Shown here piece after piece: positions 1 to 5,625 of a stretch of DNA of 15,985 bases. How positions within the stretch are numbered: position 1 is the stretch's first letter; each line of letters begins with the position of its first letter. The position numbers and the translations under genes were made by a program. The notes beneath the pieces are model-generated. The model saw only the letters and a list, made by a program, of their open reading frames with translations, did not search any database and had not been told where the DNA came from. Source of the DNA: Patescibacteria group bacterium (GTDB lineage: Bacteria > Patescibacteriota > Patescibacteriia > UBA9934); assembly GCA_018818445.1 (NCBI GenBank), contig JAHISC010000059.1:1-15985 (forward strand). Direction: 5' to 3'.

Positions 1-369
1 AAAATTCAACTGACAAACGGTGTTAATCCGCGCGATTTAAAAGCCAGGTTGGCTGCAACTGTAGTAGCGATGTACTACGACGAAGCAGCAGCTATCAAAG
101 CTGGAGAAAATTTCGAAGCTATTTTTCAGCAAGGAGCCATGCCAGACAAAATGCCCGAACATCGTGTAGCCGAAGAAGCTTCCATTGTTGATGTGCTTGT
201 TTTTGTTGGATTAGCCAGTTCAAAAAGTGAAGCCAGAAGGCAAATTGAACAGGGCGCAGTAAAAGTTGATGGTGTTCGAGTTGATTCTATCGATACTAAA
301 ATTCAAGGATCAGTCGAAGGGTTGATTTTACAAAAAGGTAAGCGACACTTTGTTAGGTTGGTAAAATAA
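1..369 (+). CDS. tyrS: Tyrosyl-tRNA synthetase, C-terminal part (5' truncated)
   Basis: The reading frame is open from base 1, so this is the last ~122 codons of a gene that begins upstream; the TTG at 49 is internal. TyrRS charges tRNA-Tyr with tyrosine in the cytoplasm. The peptide begins with the stretch containing NPRDLKARLA, a signature of the bacterial TyrRS region that links the catalytic domain to the C-terminus. It ends in an S4 RNA-binding domain (about bases 180-365) with the pattern SKSEARRQIEQGAVKVDG that grips the tRNA. The catalytic HIGH and KMSKS motifs lie outside the window. The stop is one base from the argS start, so two aminoacyl-tRNA synthetases are probably co-transcribed. 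The assignment is secure from the S4 plus NPRDLK combination. Confidence 0.93.
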   Translation, partial: KIQLTNGVNPRDLKARLAATVVAMYYDEAAAIKAGENFEAIFQQGAMPDKMPEHRVAEEASIVDVLVFVGLASSKSEARRQIEQGAVKVDGVRVDSIDTKIQGSVEGLILQKGKRHFVRLVK

Positions 370-370
370 T

Positions 371-2086
371 ATGTACACAAAAGATTCTGCAATTCAAGAA
401 GTTATTACTGCTTTAAAAAAAGCTATTGGTAAGGGTTTTGAAGTTACAGTTGATATGCTGGAAACGCCGCCAGACTCTAAGCTTGGTGACATTGCTTTCC
501 CAGTTTTTGAGTTAGCTAAAGGAAAAGAAAGAAATCCAACCGAGATCGCTACAGAATTAGCAGCCAAGATTGGGCCAGGAAAATATATTACTAAGATCTC
601 TTCTGCCGGGCCTTATGTTAATTTTACTTTTGCCCTAACGGTTGTTACTGAGGAAGTTATAAAGCAAGTTGCTAAGATGAAAAAAACTTATGGTAATTCA
701 AAAACCGGGGAAGGCAAGAATGTTTTAGTTGAGTATGCTCAGCCTAATACTCACAAAGAGTTTCATATTGGGCATGTTCGCAATGCTGTGCTCGGGCAAG
801 CAGTTGTTAATGTGATGGAAGCTAATGGTTACAAAGTTATTGCAGCGTCCTACATTGGAGATGTTGGTGCGCATGTAGCCAAGGCTCTTTGGGGTTTGAA
901 AAAGTTCATGAGTGATGAAGAAATCAAAGACATTCCAAAAAATGAAAGAGCTAAAAAGTTGGGGGAGATTTATACCAAAGCAACACAGTTTGTTGACGAG
1001 CATGAGAAGGCTAAGTTGGAGATCGCTGAAGTTCAGCAAAAGTTGGAAGCCGGAGAAGAGCCTTGGCACAAGCTTTGGAAAGAGACTCGTGAATGGAGTT
1101 TGCGCGAATTTAAAAGTATTTTTGAGGAGTTGAATGTTGCACCAGATGTTTGGTATTTTGAAAGTGAAGTGGAAAAGAAGGGCAAAGTCTTAGTTAAAAA
1201 AATGTTGACTAAAGGTATTGCAAAGAAGAGCGAAGGAGCCACAGTGGTTGATTTGGCAGATGAAGATCTAGGCATTTTCCTGATTCTCAAGTCTGACGGA
1301 TCCAGCCTCTATGCCACTAAAGACTTGGCTTTAGCTTTTGAAAAGGACAGGAAGTTTGATCCTGATCGTCAAATTTTTGTAGTTGATGTGCGTCAGTCTC
1401 TCTATTTTCAGCAATTATTTGCAACTTTGCGTAAGCTGGAATATACCAAAAAGTTGACCCACTTAGCTTATGACATGGTCAATTTACCAGAAGGAGCAAT
1501 TTCTTCTCGCAGCGGCAATATTGTTCGTTATGAGGATGTACGTGATGCAATGGTTCTAAAATTAGTTGAGGAGACACAGAAACGTCACGAAGATTGGAAA
1601 GAAAAAGAGGTGACTGAAGTTGCCAAGACAATCGCTTTGGGCAGTATGATTTTTATGATGCTGCGCCAAGATCCAAAGTCAATTATTACTTTTGACATGG
1701 AAGAGGCGCTATCCTTCGAAGGTTTTACTGGGCCATATTTGCTCTATACCATTGCTAGAATTGAGAGTATAAAAAAGAAAGCTGGCATGAAATCTAAAGT
1801 TGAAGCAAAATTGTTGACCAACAGGTTGGAGCACGAACTGATTCGTCGATTGGCTAATTATCCAGATTTAGTGCAAGATGTTGGAGCACATTTTCAAGTA
1901 TCTTCAATTGCTCAATGGGCTTTTGACACAGCAAAATTATTTGCAGAGTATTATCACGAGATCCAGATTATCGATGAAAAGAATCAAGAATTAACGCAAG
2001 CTCGTTTGGCTCTGGCTGAATCTGTGGGACAGGTACTAAAAAATTCAATGCATCTTCTAGGTATAGATGTTCTGGAAGAGATGTAG
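371..2086 (+). CDS. argS: Arginyl-tRNA synthetase
   Basis: Class I synthetase that charges tRNA-Arg. The 571 residues match the usual bacterial length. In order: an N-terminal ArgRS-specific additional domain (about 1-90, with the GDIAFPVF stretch), the Rossmann catalytic core with a perfect HIGH at residues 132-135, the second ATP-binding signature as ISSRSGN around 377-383, and a C-terminal DALR anticodon-binding helical domain (about 455-571) ending in the typical LGIDVLEEM-type tail. The KMSKS-equivalent loop lacks both lysines. Some ArgRS enzymes lack canonical KMSK and are thought to rely on a lysine just before HIGH; K129 sits there. The ATG lies 1 base after the tyrS stop with no clear Shine-Dalgarno, which suggests translational coupling. 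Active enzyme likely. Confidence 0.96.
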   Translation: MYTKDSAIQEVITALKKAIGKGFEVTVDMLETPPDSKLGDIAFPVFELAKGKERNPTEIATELAAKIGPGKYITKISSAGPYVNFTFALTVVTEEVIKQVAKMKKTYGNSKTGEGKNVLVEYAQPNTHKEFHIGHVRNAVLGQAVVNVMEANGYKVIAASYIGDVGAHVAKALWGLKKFMSDEEIKDIPKNERAKKLGEIYTKATQFVDEHEKAKLEIAEVQQKLEAGEEPWHKLWKETREWSLREFKSIFEELNVAPDVWYFESEVEKKGKVLVKKMLTKGIAKKSEGATVVDLADEDLGIFLILKSDGSSLYATKDLALAFEKDRKFDPDRQIFVVDVRQSLYFQQLFATLRKLEYTKKLTHLAYDMVNLPEGAISSRSGNIVRYEDVRDAMVLKLVEETQKRHEDWKEKEVTEVAKTIALGSMIFMMLRQDPKSIITFDMEEALSFEGFTGPYLLYTIARIESIKKKAGMKSKVEAKLLTNRLEHELIRRLANYPDLVQDVGAHFQVSSIAQWAFDTAKLFAEYYHEIQIIDEKNQELTQARLALAESVGQVLKNSMHLLGIDVLEEM

Positions 2087-2122
2087 TGACTTCAATAATT
2101 TCAAAAATAAAAATTAATAAAT

Positions 2123-2488
2123 ATGTCAAAAACAAACGGACAAGAAACAGTCATCGCGCAAGGCGTGCGTGTGGAGGGTGATTTTAAGAGCCAAGGAGAT
2201 GTTATTATCGAAGGTGAGGTAGCAGGTAATATTCAAACTGCCGGGGATTTACGCGTTGGTGAGCAATCAAAGATTAAGGCCGATGTGGTAGCTAATAATG
2301 CCGTTGTCTCCGGAGAGATTCGCGGCAACATGCAGGTAGGAGGACGGCTTGAATTAACTCAGTCGGCTCAAGTGATCGGCGACATTACGGTTGATACTCT
2401 GTCCGTAGCCCCAGGTGCGCAGATTAACGGCAAAATCACTATGGATGGCCGCGGCGTTGAAATGCCTAAGGAAGAGAGTGAAACCTAA
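2123..2488 (+). CDS. Bactofilin (polymer-forming cytoskeletal protein)
   Basis: A 121-residue protein made almost entirely of short repeating beta-strand units (IIEGEVAGNI, LRVGEQSKI, AVVSGEIRGNM, VIGDITVDTLSV), the pattern of the bactofilin right-handed beta-helix (DUF583). Residues about 12-110 form the core; short polar tails flank it, with an acidic C-terminus. Bactofilins self-assemble into filaments without nucleotide, often at the inner membrane, and help position envelope enzymes and set cell shape. No transmembrane helix is visible. It lies 36 bases after argS in an A-rich spacer with no ribosome-binding site. The partner or envelope process it serves here cannot be read from the sequence. 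The fold assignment is strong. Confidence 0.9.
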   Translation: MSKTNGQETVIAQGVRVEGDFKSQGDVIIEGEVAGNIQTAGDLRVGEQSKIKADVVANNAVVSGEIRGNMQVGGRLELTQSAQVIGDITVDTLSVAPGAQINGKITMDGRGVEMPKEESET

Positions 2489-2510
2489 AGTTGTTTAGTT
2501 TTTTAACTCC

Positions 2511-3254
2511 ATGTACTACTACGTTTACGACGAATTTGTTCAAGACCAGAAGTTTGAACGCGATTTAGCGCTTATCGAGACGCGTTTAACAGACCTTGGT
2601 ATTAGTGGCAAGATTGCCAGGCTTGCTCTTTTTCGCGATGCTACTGAATTAATCCAAGACGAAGTAAAAAAGGGTGCTAGTACAGTGGTAGCAGTAGGTA
2701 ATGACATGACTTTGCGTAAAGTGATTGATGCAGTGGGAGATTCGGGTGTGGCAATTGCCATTGTCCCACTTGGTAGCAATGATAATAAAATTGCTTCGCT
2801 ACTTGGGGTTCCACGTGGCGTAGAAGCCTGTGACGTACTCTCAGCACGTATTATTGAGGAATTGGATGTCGGTGTAGTTAATGGTCGCCGGTTCTTAAAT
2901 GAATTACATTCAACTAATGTTGTTGGCGTGAAGATTAATTGCGACGGTCAATATGATTTGTCGCCAATGCGCAAGAGCGTTTTAGAAGTTAGGAATTTAG
3001 CTGATGCAGATGATGAAGTGCCGGCGGCTAAACCAACAGATGGAAAATTAGAAATTGTTTTGCGCACGCCAAGTAAAAGCTGGATTAAGAGTAAGACAGG
3101 TGTGACCTTAGTGCCAGTTGGTCATGCAACTATCAGTTGCGACGCACCGATTCAGATTTCAATTGACGGGGAATTATTCGAAGGTGAGGAATTTCATATA
3201 GAAGTGATACCTAATAGACTCAAAGTAGTGACAGGTAGAGAAAGGAAGTTTTGA
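2511..3254 (+). CDS. Diacylglycerol-kinase-like protein with altered GGDGT motif
   Basis: This 247-residue protein resembles the catalytic domain of diacylglycerol/sphingosine/YegS-type lipid kinases. The glycine-rich nucleotide loop is at residues 60-70 (VAVGNDMTLRK), the PLGSND segment at 86-91 followed by IASLLGVPRG, and the ELDVGVVNGRRFLN strand-turn at about 117-130; in the kinases that strand carries lipid-facing residues. The normally invariant GGDGT reads GNDMT and the second loop PLGTGND reads PLGSNDN, so ATP binding may be weakened or lost. About 247 residues is shorter than YegS (around 300), and the C-terminal beta-sandwich is reduced to the part with SISCDA/ISIDGELFEGEEFHIEV-like character. 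Kinase activity is unproven; it may be a pseudo-kinase or lipid/nucleotide binder. It sits 22 bases after the bactofilin gene and ends the unit at a terminator. Confidence 0.72.
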   Translation: MYYYVYDEFVQDQKFERDLALIETRLTDLGISGKIARLALFRDATELIQDEVKKGASTVVAVGNDMTLRKVIDAVGDSGVAIAIVPLGSNDNKIASLLGVPRGVEACDVLSARIIEELDVGVVNGRRFLNELHSTNVVGVKINCDGQYDLSPMRKSVLEVRNLADADDEVPAAKPTDGKLEIVLRTPSKSWIKSKTGVTLVPVGHATISCDAPIQISIDGELFEGEEFHIEVIPNRLKVVTGRERKF

Positions 3255-3259
3255 GAAAC

Positions 3260-3289
3260 AAAAAACTCGCAGCAAACTGCGGTTTTTTT
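3260..3289. terminator. Bidirectional intrinsic terminator
   Basis: A run of six A, then CGCAG (3268-3272), loop CAAA, CTGCG (3277-3281), then G and seven T. The A tract and T tract can extend the stem, with one bulged T at 3267. It reads as a hairpin plus T-tract on both strands. It therefore ends the tyrS-argS-bactofilin-kinase-like unit on the plus strand and the tRNA-Leu transcript on the minus strand. Confidence 0.88.
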
Positions 3290-3296
3290 GTACCAT

Positions 3297-3383
3297 TGGT
3301 GCGCGAGAGAGGACTCGAACCTCCACGGGCAATATGCCCACCAGCCCCTCAAGCTGGCGCGTCTACCATTTCGCCACCCGCGC
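3297..3383 (-). tRNA. tRNA-Leu (anticodon GAG)
   Basis: Reverse complement folds as a class II tRNA of 87 nt including an encoded CCA (3297-3299 is the complement). The acceptor stem GCGCGGG pairs with CTCGCGC with one G-U. The anticodon stem CCAGC/GCTGG encloses loop TTGAGGG with anticodon GAG at 3350-3348. The long variable arm is a hairpin GGGC..GCCC (about 3327-3339), as expected for leucine. The T arm is GGAGG-TTCGAGT-CCTCT. It reads CUC and CUU codons. Confidence 0.96.
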
Positions 3384-3398
3384 ATGAATTGTGGAGGG

Positions 3399-3427
3399 AC
3401 TATAAAGCTTTTTCCCGGCTTTGTCAA
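3399..3427 (-). promoter_or_regulatory. Sigma70-type promoter for tRNA-Leu
   Basis: On the minus strand: TTGACA (3427-3422), 17-base spacer, TATAGT (3404-3399), an 11 of 12 match to the housekeeping consensus. The predicted start, near 3392, is about 9 bases before the mature tRNA 5' end. Confidence 0.85.
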
Positions 3428-3436
3428 TGTTACACC

Positions 3437-3465
3437 TTGACTAATGGAGGTTGAGATGATATTAT
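3437..3465 (+). promoter_or_regulatory. Sigma70-type promoter for tRNA-Val
   Basis: TTGACT (3437-3442), 17-base spacer, TATTAT (3460-3465), 10 of 12 to consensus, with a predicted start near 3472. It lies back to back with the tRNA-Leu promoter; the two -35 boxes are only 9 bases apart. A second, weaker candidate is TTGACG near 3514-3519, closer to the tRNA but without a good -10. Confidence 0.7.
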
Positions 3466-3545
3466 CTTGGCACAATTTGTTGCCTTTTGTTGCGAGTGGA
3501 AGAACTTGACGCAGCGCAATGTACCAAATTCATAGCGAGCATTAG

Positions 3546-3622
3546 GCGCGCTTAGCTCAGTTGGTTAGAGCATCTCGTTTACACCGAGAGGGTCGGGGGT
3601 TCGAGTCCCTCAGCGCGCACCA
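3546..3622 (+). tRNA. tRNA-Val (anticodon UAC)
   Basis: A 77-nt cloverleaf with encoded CCA. The acceptor GCGCGCT pairs perfectly with AGCGCGC (3612-3618), followed by A and CCA (3620-3622). The D arm is GCTC-AGTTGGTTA-GAGC. The anticodon stem TCTCG/CGAGA encloses loop TTTACAC with anticodon TAC at 3580-3582. The T arm is GGGGG-TTCGAGT-CCCTC with one G-U-type weak pair at its edge. It reads GUA and probably other valine codons. Confidence 0.97.
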
Positions 3623-3665
3623 TCCCACTTCGCTCCTAACGGAGCTTCGAGGGACTACAAAAGAT

Positions 3666-3695
3666 CGTCGATTCACTCGGCGGTTTTTTGTTTTT
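3666..3695 (+). terminator. Intrinsic terminator after tRNA-Val
   Basis: CGTCGA (3666-3671) pairs with TCGGCG (3677-3682), with one T-G wobble, around a 5-base loop TTCAC, followed by G and T6GT5. It separates the tRNA transcript from the membrane-protein cluster starting at 3716. Confidence 0.82.
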
Positions 3696-3699
3696 GTGG

Positions 3700-3705
3700 C
3701 ATACT
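3700..3705 (+). promoter_or_regulatory. Possible extended -10 element before the 3716 gene
   Basis: The sequence TGGCATACT has a TG dinucleotide one base before CATACT (4 of 6 to TATAAT). There is no good -35 at 16-18 bases, since that stretch is the terminator stem. Expected initiation, near 3712, would give a nearly leaderless message for the ATG at 3716. Some promoter is required here because a terminator lies immediately upstream. Weak call. Confidence 0.35.
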
Positions 3706-3715
3706 AGTACTCAGT

Positions 3716-3967
3716 ATGAGCGGAGTATTAAGAGTTATTATTGGCATCGTAGTTTTATTAGTTGGCGCTTCCATGGTTTATAAGACTCCATGGTATCTTG
3801 GTATTCTCGGGCGAGTTTATTGGGCTGAGCGTAATTTTGGCTCAGGAGGTACCAGAACTTTCTACAAACTGATGGGCGTTGGTGTTAGTATTATTGGTAT
3901 GATTGTTATTGCTGACCTTTGGGAACAGATTATTGGCGGGTTTATTATTAATATTTTTACGCCTTGA
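3716..3967 (+). CDS. Small two-helix membrane protein, function unknown
   Basis: I do not recognise this 83-residue protein. It has a hydrophobic helix at about residues 5-22 (VLRVIIGIVVLLVGASMVY), a hydrophilic middle rich in aromatic and basic residues (about 23-50, including WYLGILGRVYWAERNFGSGG), and a second helix at about 52-80. The layout suggests an inner-membrane hairpin with a short exposed loop. It follows the tRNA-Val terminator and no Shine-Dalgarno precedes the ATG. Its stop is one base from the methyltransferase start, so the two are probably made together. The uninterrupted helices and tight coupling support it being a real gene. Confidence 0.72.
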   Translation: MSGVLRVIIGIVVLLVGASMVYKTPWYLGILGRVYWAERNFGSGGTRTFYKLMGVGVSIIGMIVIADLWEQIIGGFIINIFTP

Positions 3968-3968
3968 T

Positions 3969-4520
3969 ATGAGTGCTGGAAGAACACTGCTCGATGCCTT
4001 TAATATTTTACAGCAAGCTGGTATTGAAAACGGTCATCATCTTGTTGATTTTGGTATTGGAAACAGTGGACATTTTTCTCTGGCAGCTTCTAGATTGGTT
4101 GGCGTTCGTGGAAAGATTTATGCAGTCGATATCATGGAAGAAATGTTAAGGACTTTTGATAAACGTTGTGCTATGTATGGCCTGACAAATATTATGTCAG
4201 TTCATGGAGATTTTGAAGGAGTAGATAGACCGTTACCAATCGAGAGTGAGAGTGTTGATTTTGTAACCTCTGTACTAAATGCGGCTTGTGTAGAAAATTT
4301 TCAATTCTTAGCAATGGAAGCTCATAGACTATTGAAGCCTCAAGGTAAATTATTGATTATTGATTGGAAACCAGAGGTTTGGCATCCTATTGCTCCACCT
4401 AAACACTTACTACGAAGCATCTATGAGGCCAAACAAGAATTATTGAACACTGGGTTTACTCAGATCAATGAGGTTCGTATTGGCAGGCATCATTGGGGTT
4501 TACTTTTATCTCACGCTTGA
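3969..4520 (+). CDS. Class I SAM-dependent methyltransferase
   Basis: The 183-residue protein carries the Rossmann methyltransferase motifs in order: motif I at about residues 24-35 (HLVDFGIGNSGHF, the SAM-binding glycine loop), the acidic end of strand 2 in IYAVDIMEEML (about 50-60), the GDFE segment near 79-82, and the strand-4 region VDFVTSVLNA (about 96-106), followed by FLAMEAHRLLKPQGKLLIIDW, typical of UbiE/Methyltransf_11-type enzymes. The substrate cannot be told. An upstream in-frame TTG at 3903 exists, but starting there would place 22 residues inside the preceding gene and adds nothing conserved; the ATG at 3969, one base after the neighbouring TGA, gives a natural N-terminus. Likely cytoplasmic or membrane-associated, given its membrane-protein neighbours. 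Confidence 0.85.
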   Translation: MSAGRTLLDAFNILQQAGIENGHHLVDFGIGNSGHFSLAASRLVGVRGKIYAVDIMEEMLRTFDKRCAMYGLTNIMSVHGDFEGVDRPLPIESESVDFVTSVLNAACVENFQFLAMEAHRLLKPQGKLLIIDWKPEVWHPIAPPKHLLRSIYEAKQELLNTGFTQINEVRIGRHHWGLLLSHA

Positions 4521-4559
4521 CCTTTCTGACTACTTTAGCTAAACTTTTCAAAAATAAAT

Positions 4560-4976
4560 ATGGATTTTTCACCACTAGCATCACTTGATTTCTGGTTCAA
4601 TCTTACCCCACACGCTTTGTCACCAGGAATCGATCGAGGATTTTTTCTTTTTTTCGGAGGCCTGATTATCGCAGGAGCAATTGCTAAAATCATTATGCGG
4701 CAAAAGAGAGCTGATCGTTATTTGGCTAGAGCCTATAAAATGGTTAGTCAATGTTTGATGATGATGGGTGCCCTAGGGATGCTTCTATTCTTTTTTACCT
4801 ATGAAGAAATTTATCTGCTAGGAGCACGCTTTTGGTTTATAGTTTGGGGTCTTGGTTCGATCGTCTGGATATACTCCATCATTCGTTACGCCAGAGTAAC
4901 TATTCCTAAATTACGCACTAGAGATCTTGAAAAAAATAAGGAGAACGAATATTTGCCTCGTAGCAATCGACGCTAG
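4560..4976 (+). CDS. Three-helix membrane protein, function unknown
   Basis: An unrecognised 138-residue protein. Hydrophobic helices lie at about residues 27-45 (FFLFFGGLIIAGAIAKII), 62-80 (VSQCLMMMGALGMLLFFF) and 88-108 (GARFWFIVWGLGSIVWIYSI). A basic stretch RQKRADRYLAR follows helix 1 and a basic, charged tail (RTRDLEKNKENEYLPRSNRR) ends the protein, suggesting those parts are cytoplasmic. It sits 39 bases after the methyltransferase and 2 bases before the YraN-like gene, so it is in the same unit. No catalytic motif is visible and no function is proposed. Confidence 0.72.
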   Translation: MDFSPLASLDFWFNLTPHALSPGIDRGFFLFFGGLIIAGAIAKIIMRQKRADRYLARAYKMVSQCLMMMGALGMLLFFFTYEEIYLLGARFWFIVWGLGSIVWIYSIIRYARVTIPKLRTRDLEKNKENEYLPRSNRR

Positions 4977-4978
4977 TT

Positions 4979-5341
4979 ATGCCAGACGTAAGGCGGTTAT
5001 TTGGTAACCGGGGAGAGGATAGGGCAGCAGCATTTTTGAAAGCTCTTGGTTACAAAATTTTGGCTCGTCAGTTCAATACCAGGTTTGGAGAAATCGATCT
5101 TATTGCCCAAGATGGCGATGAGATCGTTTTTGTTGAAGTTAAAGCTCGACGATCAGTAGATTTTGGATATCCAGAAGAGTCAGTGACAAAAAAGAAGTTA
5201 GAGAAAATTGAACGTGTTGGTGAATGGTATTTAAAGCAGCGAAATTTAGAATACGCACCGTTTAGAATTGATGTCATCGCTATTGAAGATGATTTATTAC
5301 AACCAAAAATTCATCACATCAAAGCCGTTGGTGAGAGTTAA
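4979..5341 (+). CDS. yraN: YraN family (UPF0102) nuclease-like protein
   Basis: A 120-residue protein of the usual YraN length. It has the family's opening RGEDRAAAFLKALGYKIL, the core GEIDLIAQDGDEIVFVEVKAR (residues about 37-57), and the downstream VTKKKLEKIERVGEWYL helix. E38/D40 and E53-x-K55 reproduce the acidic and E-x-K residues of the PD-(D/E)XK/Holliday-junction-resolvase-like fold. The family's biochemical role is not firmly established; DNA processing is the usual suggestion. The ATG lies two bases after the preceding stop, with no Shine-Dalgarno. Last gene of its unit, followed by the nusA leader. The family assignment is strong, the function weak. Confidence 0.9.
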   Translation: MPDVRRLFGNRGEDRAAAFLKALGYKILARQFNTRFGEIDLIAQDGDEIVFVEVKARRSVDFGYPEESVTKKKLEKIERVGEWYLKQRNLEYAPFRIDVIAIEDDLLQPKIHHIKAVGES

Positions 5342-5347
5342 AAAAAT

Positions 5348-5377
5348 CAAAGCTTAGCTTTCCAAAGCTTAGCTTCC
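5348..5377 (+). repeat. Tandem 15-bp direct repeat
   Basis: CAAAGCTTAGCTTTC (5348-5362) is followed directly by CAAAGCTTAGCTTCC (5363-5377), 14 of 15 identical. It lies just downstream of yraN and 13 bases upstream of the nusA -35 box. It could be a protein-binding site or a slippage duplication. A weak hairpin AGCTT-TCCA-AAGCT spans the junction but has no T-tract, so it is not called a terminator. Confidence 0.75.
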
Positions 5378-5390
5378 GGTGGAAAAGTGC

Positions 5391-5418
5391 TTGACAAATA
5401 ATAGTCTTATGCTATAGT
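5391..5418 (+). promoter_or_regulatory. Strong promoter for the nusA-yidC unit
   Basis: TTGACA (5391-5396), 16-base spacer, TATAGT (5413-5418), with an extended -10 TG at 5410-5411. That is 11 of 12 to consensus plus the TG. The predicted start, near 5425, coincides with the first base of the 9-bp helix arm described below and leaves a leader of about 200 nt before nusA. Confidence 0.87.
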
Positions 5419-5433
5419 CCTGCCATTGAATGT

Positions 5434-5463
5434 ATCTCGGCTGATGGCCGAGATTCTTTCTTA
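5434..5463 (+). promoter_or_regulatory. GC-rich leader hairpin, attenuator-like
   Basis: ATCTCGGC (5434-5441) and GCCGAGAT (5447-5454) form an 8-bp stem with loop TGATG, followed by the pyrimidine-rich TCTTTCTT. It resembles a weak intrinsic terminator about 10-30 nt after the predicted start. If the closing helix and this hairpin form in alternation, it could attenuate nusA; this is inference. Confidence 0.5.
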
Positions 5464-5587
5464 AAACGTCCAGAATCACCGCATCTGTCGCGTTGCAACT
5501 GCGAAATTATTCTTCGCCGTACGCTCCAGTACGGCTCAGAAAATTACTTGTTGCGCCGCAACATATACGGCAATTCTGAACGTTTTA
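5462..5587. repeat. Long imperfect palindrome (~126 bp)
   Basis: The outer arms 5462-5499 and 5550-5587 pair in one register; 30 of 38 positions are Watson-Crick. The apex is a perfect GCCGTAC (5516-5522) / GTACGGC (5529-5535) hairpin with loop GCTCCA, and a looser region with a 2-nt register shift connects the two. It could be a MITE-like or large REP-like element, or a long hairpin RNA. No transposase gene is present and no other copy lies in this window. Confidence 0.8.
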
Positions 5588-5625
5588 GCCAGACATTCAA
5601 TACATAACATAATTTTTTACAAACT

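Larger units (their letters stand above)
5425..5601 (+). ncRNA. Putative structured nusA leader RNA
   Basis: ATTGAATGT (5425-5433) is the perfect reverse complement of ACATTCAAT (5593-5601), so the two can close a 9-bp helix. Inside it lie a GC-rich hairpin (5434-5454) and a long palindrome (5462-5587), giving a three-way-junction layout. The 5' arm begins where the promoter predicts initiation. I recognise no known riboswitch or 6S/SRP/RNase P signature. It may be a regulatory leader, an independent small RNA, or a host leader carrying an inserted palindromic element. The base pairing is seen directly; function is inferred. Confidence 0.55.

Noticed and set aside
3251..3454. Plus-strand open frame with a proline-rich product over the tRNA-Leu region
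   Set aside because: It is the translation of the antisense of a tRNA and of its promoter; it overlaps a terminator and has no family resemblance.
3194..3475. Minus-strand open frame spanning tRNA-Leu and the kinase-like gene end
   Set aside because: It reads through a tRNA gene and an intrinsic terminator and is a chance frame.
3903..3968. TTG-initiated extension of the methyltransferase into the upstream gene
   Set aside because: The extension only translates the overlapping membrane-protein gene in another frame; ATG at 3969 fits the coupling and the domain start.
5342..5625. CRISPR array or insertion sequence in the nusA leader
   Set aside because: There are no regularly spaced direct repeats and no transposase; the structure is inverted repeats plus one two-copy tandem repeat.
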